A stretch of DNA of 64,000 nt from Pyrrhoderma lamaoense (Eukaryota; Basidiomycota; Agaricomycetes; Hymenochaetales; Hymenochaetaceae): positions 434,001 to 498,000 of the forward strand of contig NBAZ01000005.1 in assembly GCA_002794735.1 (NCBI GenBank), written 5' to 3'. The notes under the pieces were generated by a model. The model saw only the letters and a program-made list of their open reading frames with translations. It had not been told where the DNA came from and ran no database searches. This document shows positions 24,615-36,305 of the stretch, one piece after another. The translations under genes were made by a program, and so were the position numbers. Positions within the stretch are counted from its first letter, which is position 1; each line of letters starts with the position of its first letter.

Positions 24615-24927
24615 GAAATAGGGTGAACGATGATGATACTTTTGGATTTTCTACACGACATTCTACGGTACTAAGCACTCCTTAACCAAAATGCGTGATG
24701 ACGGTGACAAATGATCGGCGCACTAAAAATAGAACCAGATTACCGGAATTATTTTTTGATACTCAACATAGTGGGGCTTGAATAACTCAAGGTATACTAT
24801 ATGCTAAGAAGACATTTCCTGAAGTATCCCCTTTGTTGACCCATGAGGAAACTAAATTAGCAACAGACGTCTTTACGACCCAGCTGGTATTATTTAGATA
24901 AGAGACGGAATGACCTCACAAACAGAC

Positions 24928-26225
24928 TCACCCGACTAAGATGATGATCGTTGTGAAGAGTGGCCTAATATCTAGTACAACTGATAAAAGGTAGGCTTAG
25001 TTTACTGGGGTTGTGATGACGGAAGTTCTTTGGTTTACCTCTTAACCCGAAACCAGCAGCCATACCTCCTAGAACGTTTCTCACGACCCACTCACGATCC
25101 AGAGAGTTATCGTCGAGAACTTCCAAGGCAGATTGAAGAATATTTGTTCCATATATGTCCTCAGACAGTCGAGGTCTACTAGAGGACGTCGAGTTTGGCT
25201 TCCATAACGATAATAGTGTTAGAAGAAATAGCTTCGTCAAAGACGAATAAATTAAAGTTAATGGTATGTGGGATAGCCTCATAATTATCTTACTCAATAT
25301 TTATATAGATAATAAGTACCATGGGTTTATGGCCTACCTTAATTCATCTCTTACGTTGGATTTCAAATGGGTGGACTTAGAGAGCTTTTGATACCATAAG
25401 TCTTCAATTCTTAGGAAAGTTGCGGACATGAAGACAATTCCACAGTAAAAGGCCAAGGTCTCTGGTTTCAAATTAACCGTTAGAAGTCTTTTGTTGATGT
25501 CAAGTCAGATACTCGCCTATAAGGCACCCGGCAAATATGCGTAACAAAGGTTCAAACCGTTCCATCGTCCAAAAATTGGAAACATCTTCTGACAGAACGT
25601 TTGCAGAACCTAGGAGAAGGGGAAATGCCATCAAAGGTAGAAATTTATATATGATGAGCGTAACATACTGAGGTGAGACCACCTGATAACTAATCGTGCG
25701 ATGTTGATAAGATATTAACAGAAATCAATAAGGTTCTCACATGCATCAAGGAAAACCAGTGTTATTCCTAGCCTTAGCGTTAGCATACGTCTATTCTGAA
25801 GACTACGTCATGTGAAATGCAATGGTTAAAGATCACACATAAGCTCACCAGCTCTTGTCCTTGCATGGTGAGGTCCTCCTTTGCATCTCCTCTCTTATCA
25901 TTGCCGCCCTTTCCCGCCTCGGAAGCTCTACGAGGTTCATATCCTCGATTGAATAGGAGGTGTCTGAAGACGTCGCGTTTGAGAAGTATTAGATCGAGAA
26001 GAAGGGTAAGGGTGTCATGTTCAACATAAGGGTCTGCAAATTTCAGGCAGCTTGGCTGAAATAAAAAAAGGGGGGGAAAGGATCCAGCCAATTAATTCCA
26101 ATGGATTGAAGTGAAGTATGCAGTTATGGGATACGAACACATTGTTCTAGACGGATGTTAGTAGCTGATTCATAGACGGTGTAAAGGTAGGCTATCTTGT
26201 GAGTACAATGGGTGCAAATGGGCAT
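24928..26225 (-). CDS. ARV1: ARV1 family lipid-homeostasis protein
   Basis: ER membrane protein involved in sterol distribution and GPI-anchor synthesis. The start Met at 26225 opens exon 1 (26225-26139), with PICTHCTHKIAYLYTVY and the first zinc ligand pair CxxC. Exon 2 supplies the second pair, CPSCLKFADPYVEHDT, followed by LTLLLDLILLKRDVFRHLLF, the conserved ARV1 core. Hydrophobic segments follow in later exons (RMLTLRLGITLVFLDA; TLIIYKFLPLMAFPLLLGS). The last exons give WVVRNVLGGMAAGFGLR and VLDIRPLFTTIIILVG with a TGA at 24928-24930, a good family ending. The splice pattern between 25700 and 25300 is not fully solved; coding-like text at 25390-25450 may be exon or intron. Confidence 0.82.
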
Positions 26226-26578
26226 ACTCAGGGATGATAGGTCGGAGGTAAGTGGATGTTTACCGCAATGGAAGCGAGAATACTGTAATTGGAATCCCGA
26301 TGGTAGTCGATGAAATTCAAACCACGGCTCCAGAAGAGGCAAGCTGATCTCACGATATTAAAGTCTAATTTAGAGTGATCAGCAGTCATCAACCTATACT
26401 TGATTTTGGCTTTATGTTTCCACTGCACTTTGTCTCATCCATCCACCATCTATTCGGGGTCGGGTGGCTTCATCCCTTAATATCCCCTCTCTCTCTTTTC
26501 TATCTCATTTCATCTCGTGAAGATGGCCGTATCTACCGAGTCTAGATTGAGCATGATGACGTCTTCGAATCCTCGTCA

Positions 26579-27958
26579 ATGGCACGCGTCAGTCACGGTA
26601 ACGGCGAGCGGATTGAACACGTCGAGCACAGTCCCTATACATCGGCTCCCCCAGAGCTTCTAGGAATTATATTCTGGTTTTCCATCCCTCGAACCATGGA
26701 ATTCGTCAAACCTTCCATCAATACGGCCCCACTTCTTCTTTGTCGGGTTTGCAGATATTGGCGCGATCTAGCAGAACGAACGCCTGAATTATGGTCCTCA
26801 ATAAATTTCGATGCATTTCGTCCATACGATCTTGCCGAACAAGCGTTTAAGAGGTGGATTGCACATTCGGGCAATGTTCCATTATTAATAAAGGTGGTTG
26901 TTCTTTCCAAATCTGCCCATGTGGATGGGCGACCTGTAGGGTCTGGTCAGCTTCATCCGCTCCTGAGTTTTATCCATAGTTTAGCAAAGCAAAGCTATCG
27001 ATGGCTTGTGGTAGACATTGCAGTTCCTGGTAAATTTATGTCTAGCTTACTAGATGTAGAGGCACCGATACTTCGGCGATTAATCTTGTCAGATCCTCTT
27101 GCAGAAGCTGGGTCTGACTCTACCGATGTTTGGGAACATAATTTTAATCTTTCTCATGCTCCTGCAGTCCGTCAGCTCATTGTACGACAACGATTGTATA
27201 TCCGGCCTAGTATTATGCATCCGATCACTTCGATCAAGTTCCATGCATTCTCCGCTACGCAAATAGCCGATCTTTTTAATGGTTGTTCCCTACTTGAGGA
27301 TTTGGGCATAACTTTCACAAACGATATTACTGATTTTTGCAGGACTGTATGGACTTTCCCTCGGCTACACAGCCTTCGAATACATTTCTTCTGTAGTCAG
27401 ATCCCATCAAATCAATCTAATGCATCGAGTGTGTTCCTTGAACACCTCTGTCTTCCCGTCCTCCGTGTTCTAAATATTGAAGGTCTTCAGAAATCGCCCA
27501 ATATACATCTTTCCACACTTCTCGATCGTACGCTTTGCGATTTGGAATGTCTTACTCTTCAGAACATAACGATTTCACATACGGACTTGTTCGAGTATTT
27601 GCGTCGTGTCCCTCGATTGAAAACATTGCATTTTATTGAGTCAAAAGGGTTTGATCACCGCTGTCTCCGTCGTATATCCTGGATCTCGGGACTACAAGCG
27701 AACGTTTGTTCTCACTTGCGTGAACTCTGGTTACTCAGATCAGATTGTCATATTTTGGGATTGGAAATGGTTGAGATGTTCGTTTCGTCTAGAAGTCTCT
27801 TTAATACAGAAGGACCACGGCACAGATTAGACACTCACCGTGATCCAGACACGTTACTAGAATTTCGCTTCGATGGGACAAGACAGCAACATGACCACCT
27901 CCTGCAGCAGCCGACTATCAGGTTTGCTATTAAGAATGGCCTGATATGGAAAAGGTGA
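26579..27958 (+). CDS. F-box / leucine-rich-repeat-like protein
   Basis: A single-exon frame of 459 residues. The N-terminal F-box-like segment reads SAPPELLGIIFWFSIPRT then LLCRVCRYWRDLAERTPELW, a form common in expanded agaricomycete F-box families. It is followed by irregular leucine-rich repeats, for example LEDLGITFTNDITDF, LRVLNIEGLQKSPNIHLSTL and LECLTLQNITISH. F-box proteins join SCF ubiquitin ligases through SKP1; the substrate is unknown. The upstream ATG at 26523 is out of frame, so 26579 is used unless a short 5' intron exists. The neighbour ARV1 is divergent, about 350 bp away. Confidence 0.75.
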   Translation: MARVSHGNGERIEHVEHSPYTSAPPELLGIIFWFSIPRTMEFVKPSINTAPLLLCRVCRYWRDLAERTPELWSSINFDAFRPYDLAEQAFKRWIAHSGNVPLLIKVVVLSKSAHVDGRPVGSGQLHPLLSFIHSLAKQSYRWLVVDIAVPGKFMSSLLDVEAPILRRLILSDPLAEAGSDSTDVWEHNFNLSHAPAVRQLIVRQRLYIRPSIMHPITSIKFHAFSATQIADLFNGCSLLEDLGITFTNDITDFCRTVWTFPRLHSLRIHFFCSQIPSNQSNASSVFLEHLCLPVLRVLNIEGLQKSPNIHLSTLLDRTLCDLECLTLQNITISHTDLFEYLRRVPRLKTLHFIESKGFDHRCLRRISWISGLQANVCSHLRELWLLRSDCHILGLEMVEMFVSSRSLFNTEGPRHRLDTHRDPDTLLEFRFDGTRQQHDHLLQQPTIRFAIKNGLIWKR

Positions 27959-28220
27959 CTTATTTTGACGACGGTTTCTCTTCTATCGGATACTGATCAA
28001 TCGAGCATCAGATGATACGTGTTTCTGCCTTTCTGACGAAAAATATTATTATTTATGTTATGCCTCTACATTAGATTCTATTCATTAACTATGATCGTAT
28101 TGCTTTGAGTTGTCCTTTTTGCATTTTTTGTATGAACGTCACGTCTAGCTATGATATTACCTTGTGTATAAATTCAGTATGACTTTTTTGCATTAATTAA
28201 TAACTTTTAAGAGTCATTAC

Positions 28221-29693
28221 CTACTTTTGTGTAATAAATTGACTGATACTCTTGATGAATTCACCAGGCCTGAAAAATTGTTGAAACCCAAAAGGGATTC
28301 AGAATAAAAGATGTTCTGACTCACTGCTCGTAATGTACTGGAGGAATGGTGGATGAGTACAAGCTGAATCATAATCATGATAATGCAATTCTAACTCACC
28401 CCAATGACCAGCATCAAGGATCTTCAACTCCATCTTTGGAAAGAAACTCTTCATAGTGTCATAGTGTTTGTCTTGGATATATCTTTATCGCATATAAACG
28501 GTTGTAAACAAGTCCTAGTTATACGCTTTTACTCACTTGCTTTTACTCCCTTTGATGAATAGTGTCGATCCATCCCATTTCGTTTGACCAACTTTGTAGG
28601 GGAAGTCTCCTATGTTACCCAGATTCCTATTGATTATGTCAAGAGGGATTCTGAACCTTACAGGCTCTCCTTCTGGCGTCGATTCAAGATTTGTTAGCAA
28701 GAAATGGCGTATAAGAGTATCCTAGTATTTCAAGTGAATGATTTAATGGAAGAAGATCTGGGTGTTACTAGCTTGCATACGTTCTCGTATTCATACAGGG
28801 CATCGAACGCTTCTTTTCTCGATTTGACTTTTCCCTCATTTTGGATTTTTAGCATTGCTTCCATGTACTTTGGAAACTCTGAGGTTAGTCTGCCAGGGAC
28901 GGGTGCAATATCAACAACGATAAGATGACGAAGCAGATCTGTTGGGCATTCTGGATCCAGTGCAACAGACATGGCAGCCTTCCCACCCCTATTGAGTCAT
29001 CAACAGATAGCCAGGTGCCGATTAAGAGCGGTATATAATCATAGAAAAGGCTTACATGGAGTGTCCGAGCAAAGAAACATTCTTTAGCTGGTGCTTTATA
29101 CAAAAATGGATAATATCGGATGCCATAGCTTTGTAGTCCAATTCTTCAGTTTGGGGTGATTCTCCAAAGTTACGTAGATCCTGTTCATGATTTGTTTAGA
29201 GTTTACACAGAAGAATTTCAAAGAATTACTTACAATAGGTATGATAGGCCTCTTCAGTTCTCTAGCAAATGCTTTACATGTAGATGTCCAATTTCGCTTT
29301 GATCCACTAAAAGAGATGGAGTAGAGTTGAGTATATGTATAGAGCAGGGAATAGGGTGTAGCTTCACAATAATCCATGAGCAAGAATTAAAGGACCGTGT
29401 TCTGCATTGGGGTTTAGAGGTCCATTATAGACATCATAAGCAAGATCTACAGAAGGGACCCTCGTGGATAAACCTAGGGTTCATTACATTTATCAGTGTA
29501 TATCACTACCAGAGATATACATACATCTCGTTTGAATATGCTTCTGCGGTATGACACGTTTTATAGGAGTTGACCAAGTTCGAGTCAGTGTCAGAAGGGA
29601 CATGAAGGTTGACGTCAAATTCAGGCCTAAGTCACGGCTCGCGCTTTGGCGAAGCGTATTCAAGCATATGATATGAAGTTGAATGATCGGCAT
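28221..29693 (-). CDS. IMO32: Mitochondrial alpha/beta hydrolase, ABHD11/IMO32 type
   Basis: Serine hydrolase of the ABHD11 group, mitochondrial in yeast and animals. Exons give YLAYDVYNGPLNPNAEHGPL then ILAHG, GSKRNWTSTCKAFARELKR, DLRNFGESPQTEELDY, the nucleophile elbow SLLGHSMGGKAAM, HLIVVDIAPVPGRL and, at the end, LKILDAGHW with the catalytic His. The C-terminus is built from a 13-nt micro-exon (28325-28337) coding VHYEQ across its junctions, then PGEFIKSISQFITQK and a TAG at 28221-28223. Ser, Asp and His are all present. The N-terminus (MPIIQLHIICLNTLRQSASR) could be a mitochondrial presequence. An alternative Met lies at 29714. Transcription is divergent from TSC13, with starts about 50 bp apart. 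Confidence 0.85.
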
Positions 29694-29746
29694 TCTCGGG
29701 TCCTCGAGTTTCAAGCTTTTTTACGTGTCATCATCATACGAAAACG
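29694..29746. promoter_or_regulatory. Short divergent promoter, IMO32 / TSC13
   Basis: Only 32 to 53 bp separate the two start codons, depending on which Met of the hydrolase is used. The genes must share or interleave their promoter elements. No TATA box is evident. Confidence 0.4.
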
Positions 29747-31093
29747 ATGGTTTCTGTAACTGTATCAGCGGCTGGAAAACCCCCTGCAGTTGCAAAGAAG
29801 TTGCCCATTACAGTCCAAATAGATGGAAAGTCAATTGACAACGCGACAATTGGAGATGTCAAAAATGAAATTAAAAAGCAGTTTCCTAAAGTTAGCATGT
29901 TTACTCATCCACAAATTTTTGTATTTATCTCCTTAAAAATCATAATCTTTCTATCTCCTAGTTCTCCCCTTCTCGCCAAAAGATCACTTTGAAAGGAGAC
30001 AAAAAGGCCCTTTCTGATGATGATATTCTTATGAAGTTGGGTATCACAGAGGGTGGAGAATTGAATGTTAAGGACTTGGGTCCTCAAATCGGCTGGAAAA
30101 CTGTATTTTTTATTGAATATGTACGTGTTAATATCTCCACGCATTCTGTCCTCGCTTTCTAAAGCAGAAGCCAGGTAGGGCCACTTATCATACACCCGAT
30201 ATTTTACTTCTTTCCGAGGATATTTTATGGAGCAGATTTTCAGCATAGTCTGTTGCAAAAGTGAGATATTTTCAACTCTCAGACGGATGGAATCTAATGC
30301 TTCATCACTAGGTACTCCTTCATACTAATCATGTGTCATTTCTTAAAACGAGAGTTTGAAACCCTATTGTAAGTGACTTGAGTTTCTCTTTACAATCCGT
30401 AAGTCTGACATTGAATAGTGTGCACCGATTTTCTAAAGCGACTATGCCCTTTCGCAATGTTTTCAAAAAGTTTGTTACTTTCCGAAAAAGATCTCTCTTT
30501 GGACAAGGCCTAATCATCTGAACTAGCTCTTTCCACTACCACATCCTAAGTGGTGTCCTCCTTGCTTTCGCACTCTACCGTCCGAAATATGCCGCGTTTT
30601 CTCCAGCAGTCGTTGGCACACAACGCGATCGACTCCCGTTTATCTATTTTTGGTCAGGTGTATTCATCGTAAGTACACCTCTAGTATTGTTCAAAGTATT
30701 TGTCTAAAACCTTTATCTTCGACACTTCAAACATTAGCTCGCTGAGTTATCTAACCTGAAGACCCACTTAACTCTGAGGTCTCTGCGACCCGAGGGTACG
30801 CGAAAACGCGCTATCCCATTTGGCTACGGTTTCAACCTCGTATCCTGCCCAAACTACTTCTTTGAGAGTGTTGCTTGGTTTTCTTTGAGCATGATGACTG
30901 GGAGTTATGCTGGTAAGCTTCTAATCCTCTATAAGTATTTCCGATACTCACCCTTTATAAAGCTTGGTTCTTCTATCTTGTTGGTACAGTACAAATGGCT
31001 GTCTGGGCAGTAAAGAAACACCGTGCATATAAGAAGGAATTTGGTTCTGCATATCCTAAGAACAGAAAGGTCATGTTTCCATTTATATATTGA
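29747..31093 (+). CDS. TSC13: Very-long-chain trans-2-enoyl-CoA reductase
   Basis: Catalyses the last step of the ER fatty-acid elongation cycle, feeding sphingolipid synthesis. The N-terminal ubiquitin-like part reads ITVQIDGKSIDNATIGDVKN then KITLKGDKKALSDDDILMKL. Next come LGPQIGWKTVFFIEY, MCHFLKREFETLFVHRFS and TMPFRNVFKK, the hallmark start of the steroid-reductase-type membrane domain. HYHILSGVLLAFALYRPKY and PFGYGFNLVSCPNYFFESV follow; the last holds the conserved Pro-Asn-Tyr region of the active site. The C-terminus is QMAVWAVKKHRAYKKEF then YPKNRKVMFPFIY with a TGA at 31091-31093. About six short introns are present. No break was seen. Confidence 0.9.
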
Positions 31094-31377
31094 TTTCCTG
31101 CCACATCTGCGTGGAGGTCGGCCATGTTGTACTGAATTTTGTAAACAAATTTACTATCTCTTATAATCAAGAAGCGTGAGTCACATATCAATGCCTACAA
31201 TTCTTTACGTTACGTCCGTACACGTGTCCTTTCACGATGTATTTTGAGAGTTACATATCTCATGAACTTGAGGTTTCCAGGAGGCTAATATACTGTTCTG
31301 TATGGGTCTGTATTGCTCTCTATCCCTAACTCTCCAATTTACCATCACATCCTCTCCGCTTTCCCCACTCTCTAATT

Positions 31378-32799
31378 ATGTGGACATTTCGAAACTATCT
31401 GAAGTTTCTTGCCTTGATATTGAAGCGATTCATTCAGTGTTACTTATGTAAGCACAGTTGATGTTGCTTTCAATAATTGTTCCATAGTCTGAGTTGATGC
31501 AAGATTTCGCTCTGATGATGGTACAGATTTCGGCAGACCTTTACTACCAACGGATTTAACTAGAAGAACTTCTTCCGAGTCAGATGAACCCTATGACTCT
31601 GAAAACAGGTTTGCTTAGTAATGCTTGTTCTATATTCGTTTGGTAAATTAGACGCCCCTCCCATCGATAGACAGCAAGCCAGTAACTGGGTACCAGAAGC
31701 ATCTCACCCTCCATCAAAAACGACGCGAGCTTTTACCGAACATTATCAAGTGTTTTTTGATAAACCTAATATGAAGATTGACCCTTCGACTCAGGACGTA
31801 GAGATACAGACAGAACAGGAGTCACTCTTAGGAGATGTTGGTCGTCATGTAGTCGAATCTGTTGATCTCTGGACTCGTGAAACCCAGGACAAGCTTGATC
31901 TTTGCTCTGAAGCCGAAATTGTTAGTGATTTTCGGTTACTGGGAAAACGCATCTCGGACCTATCTATGAACATTGTTTCCGAAATGGATCGGCATAGGCC
32001 TCACTCTGTACTGCAACCACAAGAAGTAATTGATGGTTTGAGGCAATATAATTGTGGATATATACAACCGATTCTTGGAGATACACTTGCACATACTATT
32101 CTATATCATGGTAATCATGAACCTACGGAGAGCATGACTCAAATTGCGGATGCAATCGCTACTTTTATATCTTACCATGCACGTTTCATTATCGCCGAGA
32201 CGTGTCCCGGAATTTTACATGGTGAAGATATAGTCTTTGGTTTTAGAAGGATGTGCTCCAGAGGTCAGTTAGCCCTGTACAACATTTTTTGCGCGAAAAC
32301 GTATCTCATTGACTTTGAGCAGAGCCTCAAACGAAGGCACTTCACTGGAGAGCCTTGACTCTTATCCACATGCGTCAAGAGGAACATATGAGCAGTTTAC
32401 TGAATATACATTAATTACCTTATACGTTCTATCCATTTATTATCCTTCTCAGCGGTGAACAGGAAACTCCCGAATTACAACTCCGCAGCTAACTTCATTG
32501 TGAACAGCGGGGTCGTGAAACAGATTATACAATTGTCTAGTAAACTTACAACCAGCATCTTTTCCGTTCACCTTGAACCATTTCTGCCCCAACCAAGGAC
32601 ATACTATAACCCCGATGAAATGGAGCCTGATGAACCAAGTGTAGAGGTGCCAAACACGAGAGATCGTATTATATTATGCTCTATTGAGCCTGGCCTACGT
32701 GAGGTCGTATCAGGGATAGATCGAAGTGGACATAACAGGGTCCTACTAAAGGCGAAAGTCGTACTTGTGCCAATAGAAAAACCCGTTTCACATTCTTAA
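31378..32799 (+). CDS. Unknown fungal protein, 387 aa, five exons
   Basis: I do not recognise the family. Exons 31378-31447, 31527-31608, 31671-32263, 32323-32394 and 32453-32799 all join in phase, which supports a real gene. The N-terminus (MWTFRNYLKFLALILKRFIQ) is a short hydrophobic, basic segment that could be a membrane anchor or mitochondrial signal. It is followed by a Ser/Glu/Asp-rich linker (TRRTSSESDEPYDSENR). The middle is helical (GRHVVESVDLWTRETQDKL; EAEIVSDFRLLGKRISDL) and the C-terminus includes NTRDRIILCSIEPGLREVV. It lies tail to tail with GET4. Possibly an agaricomycete-specific protein. Confidence 0.6.
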
Positions 32800-32965
32800 T
32801 TCTTACGCGATATATATCCTCTTTTCCTCAGTAAAAACACGTCTTGCTTCATACTCATGTATTATACTTTTATTACATCGTACGCACACCCATTCTCAGA
32901 ATCAAATTTATTATATAACCCCGTTGAAGTAGCTAATTTACATGTGAATACGTGTGATGCTACAG

Positions 32966-34273
32966 TTAATCCAGACTAGCAGACTCGGTACCTGGCATAA
33001 GGATACGCGGCCCTGCATTACTAGCAGTAGGTGAACCAAAGAGAGAAGACAACATGTCGCCAAAGGGATTCGCTGCTTGATTTCGGGGTGGGGGATGGCA
33101 AAGAATAGAGTTGCGATTTCGTTAAGATACTGTAACGATAATTAGTCATGCGGTGTGATATGGTGTATACAATTTACTCATACTCTTCGAATGTCAGGTT
33201 TTGCTAAATCTCCCCCTTTATTGATATAAGTTCCACACAGGCGAACCCAAGCTTCCTGAGCCTTTTTGTTAACCCCACCCTGCGCTCGTTGACATGTTCT
33301 AACAGCCAACTGTAAAAAATTAAGCACTTGGTCCGTTGTGAGTATTATCTCGTCGGAGGTGTTGGGAACAGGTAGAGGATCCGGGGACAGAGGTGAACGA
33401 AGAGACGTTTGATGTGCTACTACTAAAGAGACGAAATGTGTTATGAAAGTACGAGAGGCCAGTACATTCCCGTTTAATAGATACCTGGGTATATGCATTG
33501 AGTAACATATAAGGCTTTTCAAATATTCATTACTCACGGAAGTGTCCCTCGTAAAGCATATGGTCCTGGAGGAGAGGATGGAGAAGCCTGCCACCATTCA
33601 TATAGCATCTGAGCTAAAAGACGGGCACTATCTCGTTTGCCTGCAGATAACAAGTGTATTTCGGCCAAATTGAAGGCTCCCTCTGAGAATAGCTGTTCAT
33701 ACTTCATCCTAGTGCATATATATTATGTTCATCATACCCTTGTAAAAGAGTTCACCGGCATAATGATGCAATTCTTGGTCTCCTGTTGGACACGTACCAG
33801 CCTTAGCTGTCCAACTATATTATCAGTCAGCCAGCCATATCCGATATCGGTATAGAGGTAGCATACGCAATCGCCTTGTCAATCAATGTTTTCCTCCACG
33901 TTCCGGACGGGCCCGTCAAGGCGATTAATTGTGTTAGTCTCCCTGTACGATGTTATGCGAATCAGAACCATGTTTATCGACGCATCGAGTTAGACATACC
34001 TCGCGATTCATCTGTCACTTTCTCCCCCTTAGCTTCATAAACATCTAGTAGAAATGAAGCCAAGTCTGCCCCACTACCGGGTTGTCCTGCTTTAAGAAGT
34101 TCACGAGCACTCTGGAAGAGAACGTCTATTGCAGTATCGTACTGTGCAGATTTAACATAACGCGATGCGAAAGTCCGGGCCTTTTGGTGAGCTTCATATG
34201 CATTACCTGATGCAATCTGAGGGATAATTGCAGCAAGAGCCTTTGAAGAAGAAGCCGTTGTTACTGGAGGCAT
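32966..34273 (-). CDS. GET4: GET4, tail-anchored protein insertion factor (C-terminal frame break)
   Basis: Cytosolic alpha-solenoid protein that with GET5 hands tail-anchored proteins to GET3 for ER insertion. Start is Met at 34273. Exons give NAYEAHQKARTFASRYVKSA, FQSARELLKAGQPGSGADLA, LTQLIALTGPSGTWRKTLID, GTCPTGDQELHHYAGELFYK, FNLAEIHLLSAGKRDSARLL and VLNFLQLAVRTCQRAQGG, all typical of GET4. In the last exon the frame that follows the acceptor (YLNEIATLFFAIP) and the frame that gives the expected end (NPFGDMLSSLFGSPTASN, TAA at 32966-32968) differ by one base. Adding one base to the G run at 33085-33088 (plus strand) joins them. Unrepaired, the last roughly 45 residues are replaced by unrelated sequence. 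Probably a homopolymer error. Confidence 0.85.
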
Positions 34274-35251
34274 GTCAGCACAACTCAGATGCCAAATACT
34301 GAATAGTATTGTGTGTGATGATGATGATCTTATTCAATGATGTAACAGTACTAGTATCTGTAGTATAATATCAGCTGACGTAATGTATACTTTATTGTTT
34401 ATCCCTGTTCTAGAACTACAAACTCAATTTGAAACTGTATGTGTTCTTCACTATCATCATCTAGGTATCATCCATCTATGCGTAAGATACAAAATTAAGT
34501 TTCCCTCAATTTTGACCCTGTGATAACTCATTCTAGTTAGCATTTGGACAGACGACAAAGGAGAATCCAACAATAATGATATGTTATTACTATACGTCAT
34601 AATCAGAACAAAGCAAGCTACTAGTCGAAGAGCGAAGCCTGGTATACTTATTTGAGCAATAGTTGATGGAGATCAACCTTCTTTTGATAAAAAGCTCATC
34701 CTATTCTGCATTTCAGATCTAAGAAATAGAGTGATAAAGGATATCTCAAGATTAAACTCGAGACTCAAGGCAGTCCTTACATAAGCAAGAAAGTGTATAC
34801 ATAGTTGATGAGAGCTTGTCATTTGGATGTCCTGATTTTTGGAGGCAAGCCTACTGATAGGTAAGACAGCTCAGAACTCTCAAACGAACTCACCCTTATC
34901 CATATCTTCTTAAGGTGTTCATCAAGAATAGCTGAATACAACAAGAAAAACAACAATCCACCTGGCTTCCTAACTTACAAAATATTTCCGCTAAAGCGTG
35001 CGAGTAGGCAATCTATCAAAATTAATATGATTACGATTATGTCTAGGCCTTCTATCAATGAAGTAAAGCACCCTCAGACTATTTTTTGTTTTGTTTTAAA
35101 AAGAAATATATTCCCATATATTTTAGGCACATGTTCTGAAATGAAGTTTCTGTCGTTTTTCAAATCTCTCCTAGATATCATTCTACTTACAGAGCGGATT
35201 TAAAGGGAAGAATACATCTTATTTGGAACGTCTTAAAATATACCACTAATA
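34274..35251. other. Intergenic, no gene seen
   Basis: AT-rich spacer upstream of GET4. A short GAT run lies near 34318-34330. No convincing exon was found on either strand. Confidence 0.5.
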
Positions 35252-35602
35252 TTAGGTGACCTTTCTCTCGGACATCATTGTTTCATGTCTGATGACCATA
35301 TCTCCTGAACGCAGAGGTACTGATATCTTTGTAGCGAGGTAAGTTCTAAAGGCAGAGGCAAAATTGAAACTTAAAAACGTTCCTCGGTACTTAAAAGCAT
35401 CTTTCAGAACTTTTCTGTGATAGGCTGGCAGTTCAATCTTATAAACTAACGCTAAATTCATTACTCCCGCTCTAAGTCCGTCCGTGTGGTCTTTGAGCAC
35501 CAATTCTCGAAAGAACTCGGATACATCTGTTGGACCTCTGGCACTTATGCTCGGATCTATCTCTGAGTATTGAGATTCTATCTCAAATCTCGTTATCATC
35601 AA
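35252..35602 (-). CDS. Hypothetical 116-aa protein
   Basis: A clean minus-strand frame from Met at 35602 to the stop at 35252. The sequence is protein-like (GPTDVSEFFRELVLKDHTDG; AYHRKVLKDAFKYRGTFL) with mixed charged and hydrophobic residues, but no family is recognised. No joining exons were identified. It could be a small gene or one exon of a longer, decayed one. Confidence 0.3.
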   Translation of the reverse strand: MMITRFEIESQYSEIDPSISARGPTDVSEFFRELVLKDHTDGLRAGVMNLALVYKIELPAYHRKVLKDAFKYRGTFLSFNFASAFRTYLATKISVPLRSGDMVIRHETMMSERKVT

Positions 35603-36305
35603 GTTTATTTAGACTTTAGACTCGGTGTAAGCTTTTCGGCTATTTTCCGCTTCCTTTGAATACCCCGAGTGTCTTCTTTGGATACTACAAATCTTTGTCA
35701 ATGAGGTGAAATGGCCTCGGAGTTTGCGACAGTGTACCACCGCCGTCGTAAATTGTAGCCCTTCGTGATTTGGACGATTATGTCATTTCTTGGCTTACTG
35801 GTTGTAGGACGATATATACTACGACTTCCGTTCCATTCATTTATACAGATACATCTCAGCTGGATTCATGAATGTATATGCTAATCTCTAATCTCTAGGT
35901 AGTAGCAACGGAAAACACAACAGTAAATTCTTCTCTTGATTGACTATGGGACTAGTCCTTACCATAAAAGATGATAAGGCATCTTGTTTACCAGTGTTTA
36001 CTATTTCAGATAATTACTTAGTTATCAAACTTCTAAATCCACCATACCAACAGATAAATTTTAGTTATAGCATTGATGATTTGATGAGTCTACGAGTTAT
36101 AGTAGTGTTTAAAGCGGCGTTAACAACAGAGCAACTTCTTTTGCAAGCAAATTTCATCATATTTTTTCATACAGAGATGATTATGTGATAATAATACGAA
36201 GTAGATGCTTCAGCCAAAATCAAAACTAAACTTGAGCTTCAATGAAACTGTATTCAAACTATCATCTTTCCACCAACATCAATTATTTGAACATTAAGAA
36301 GTTTT

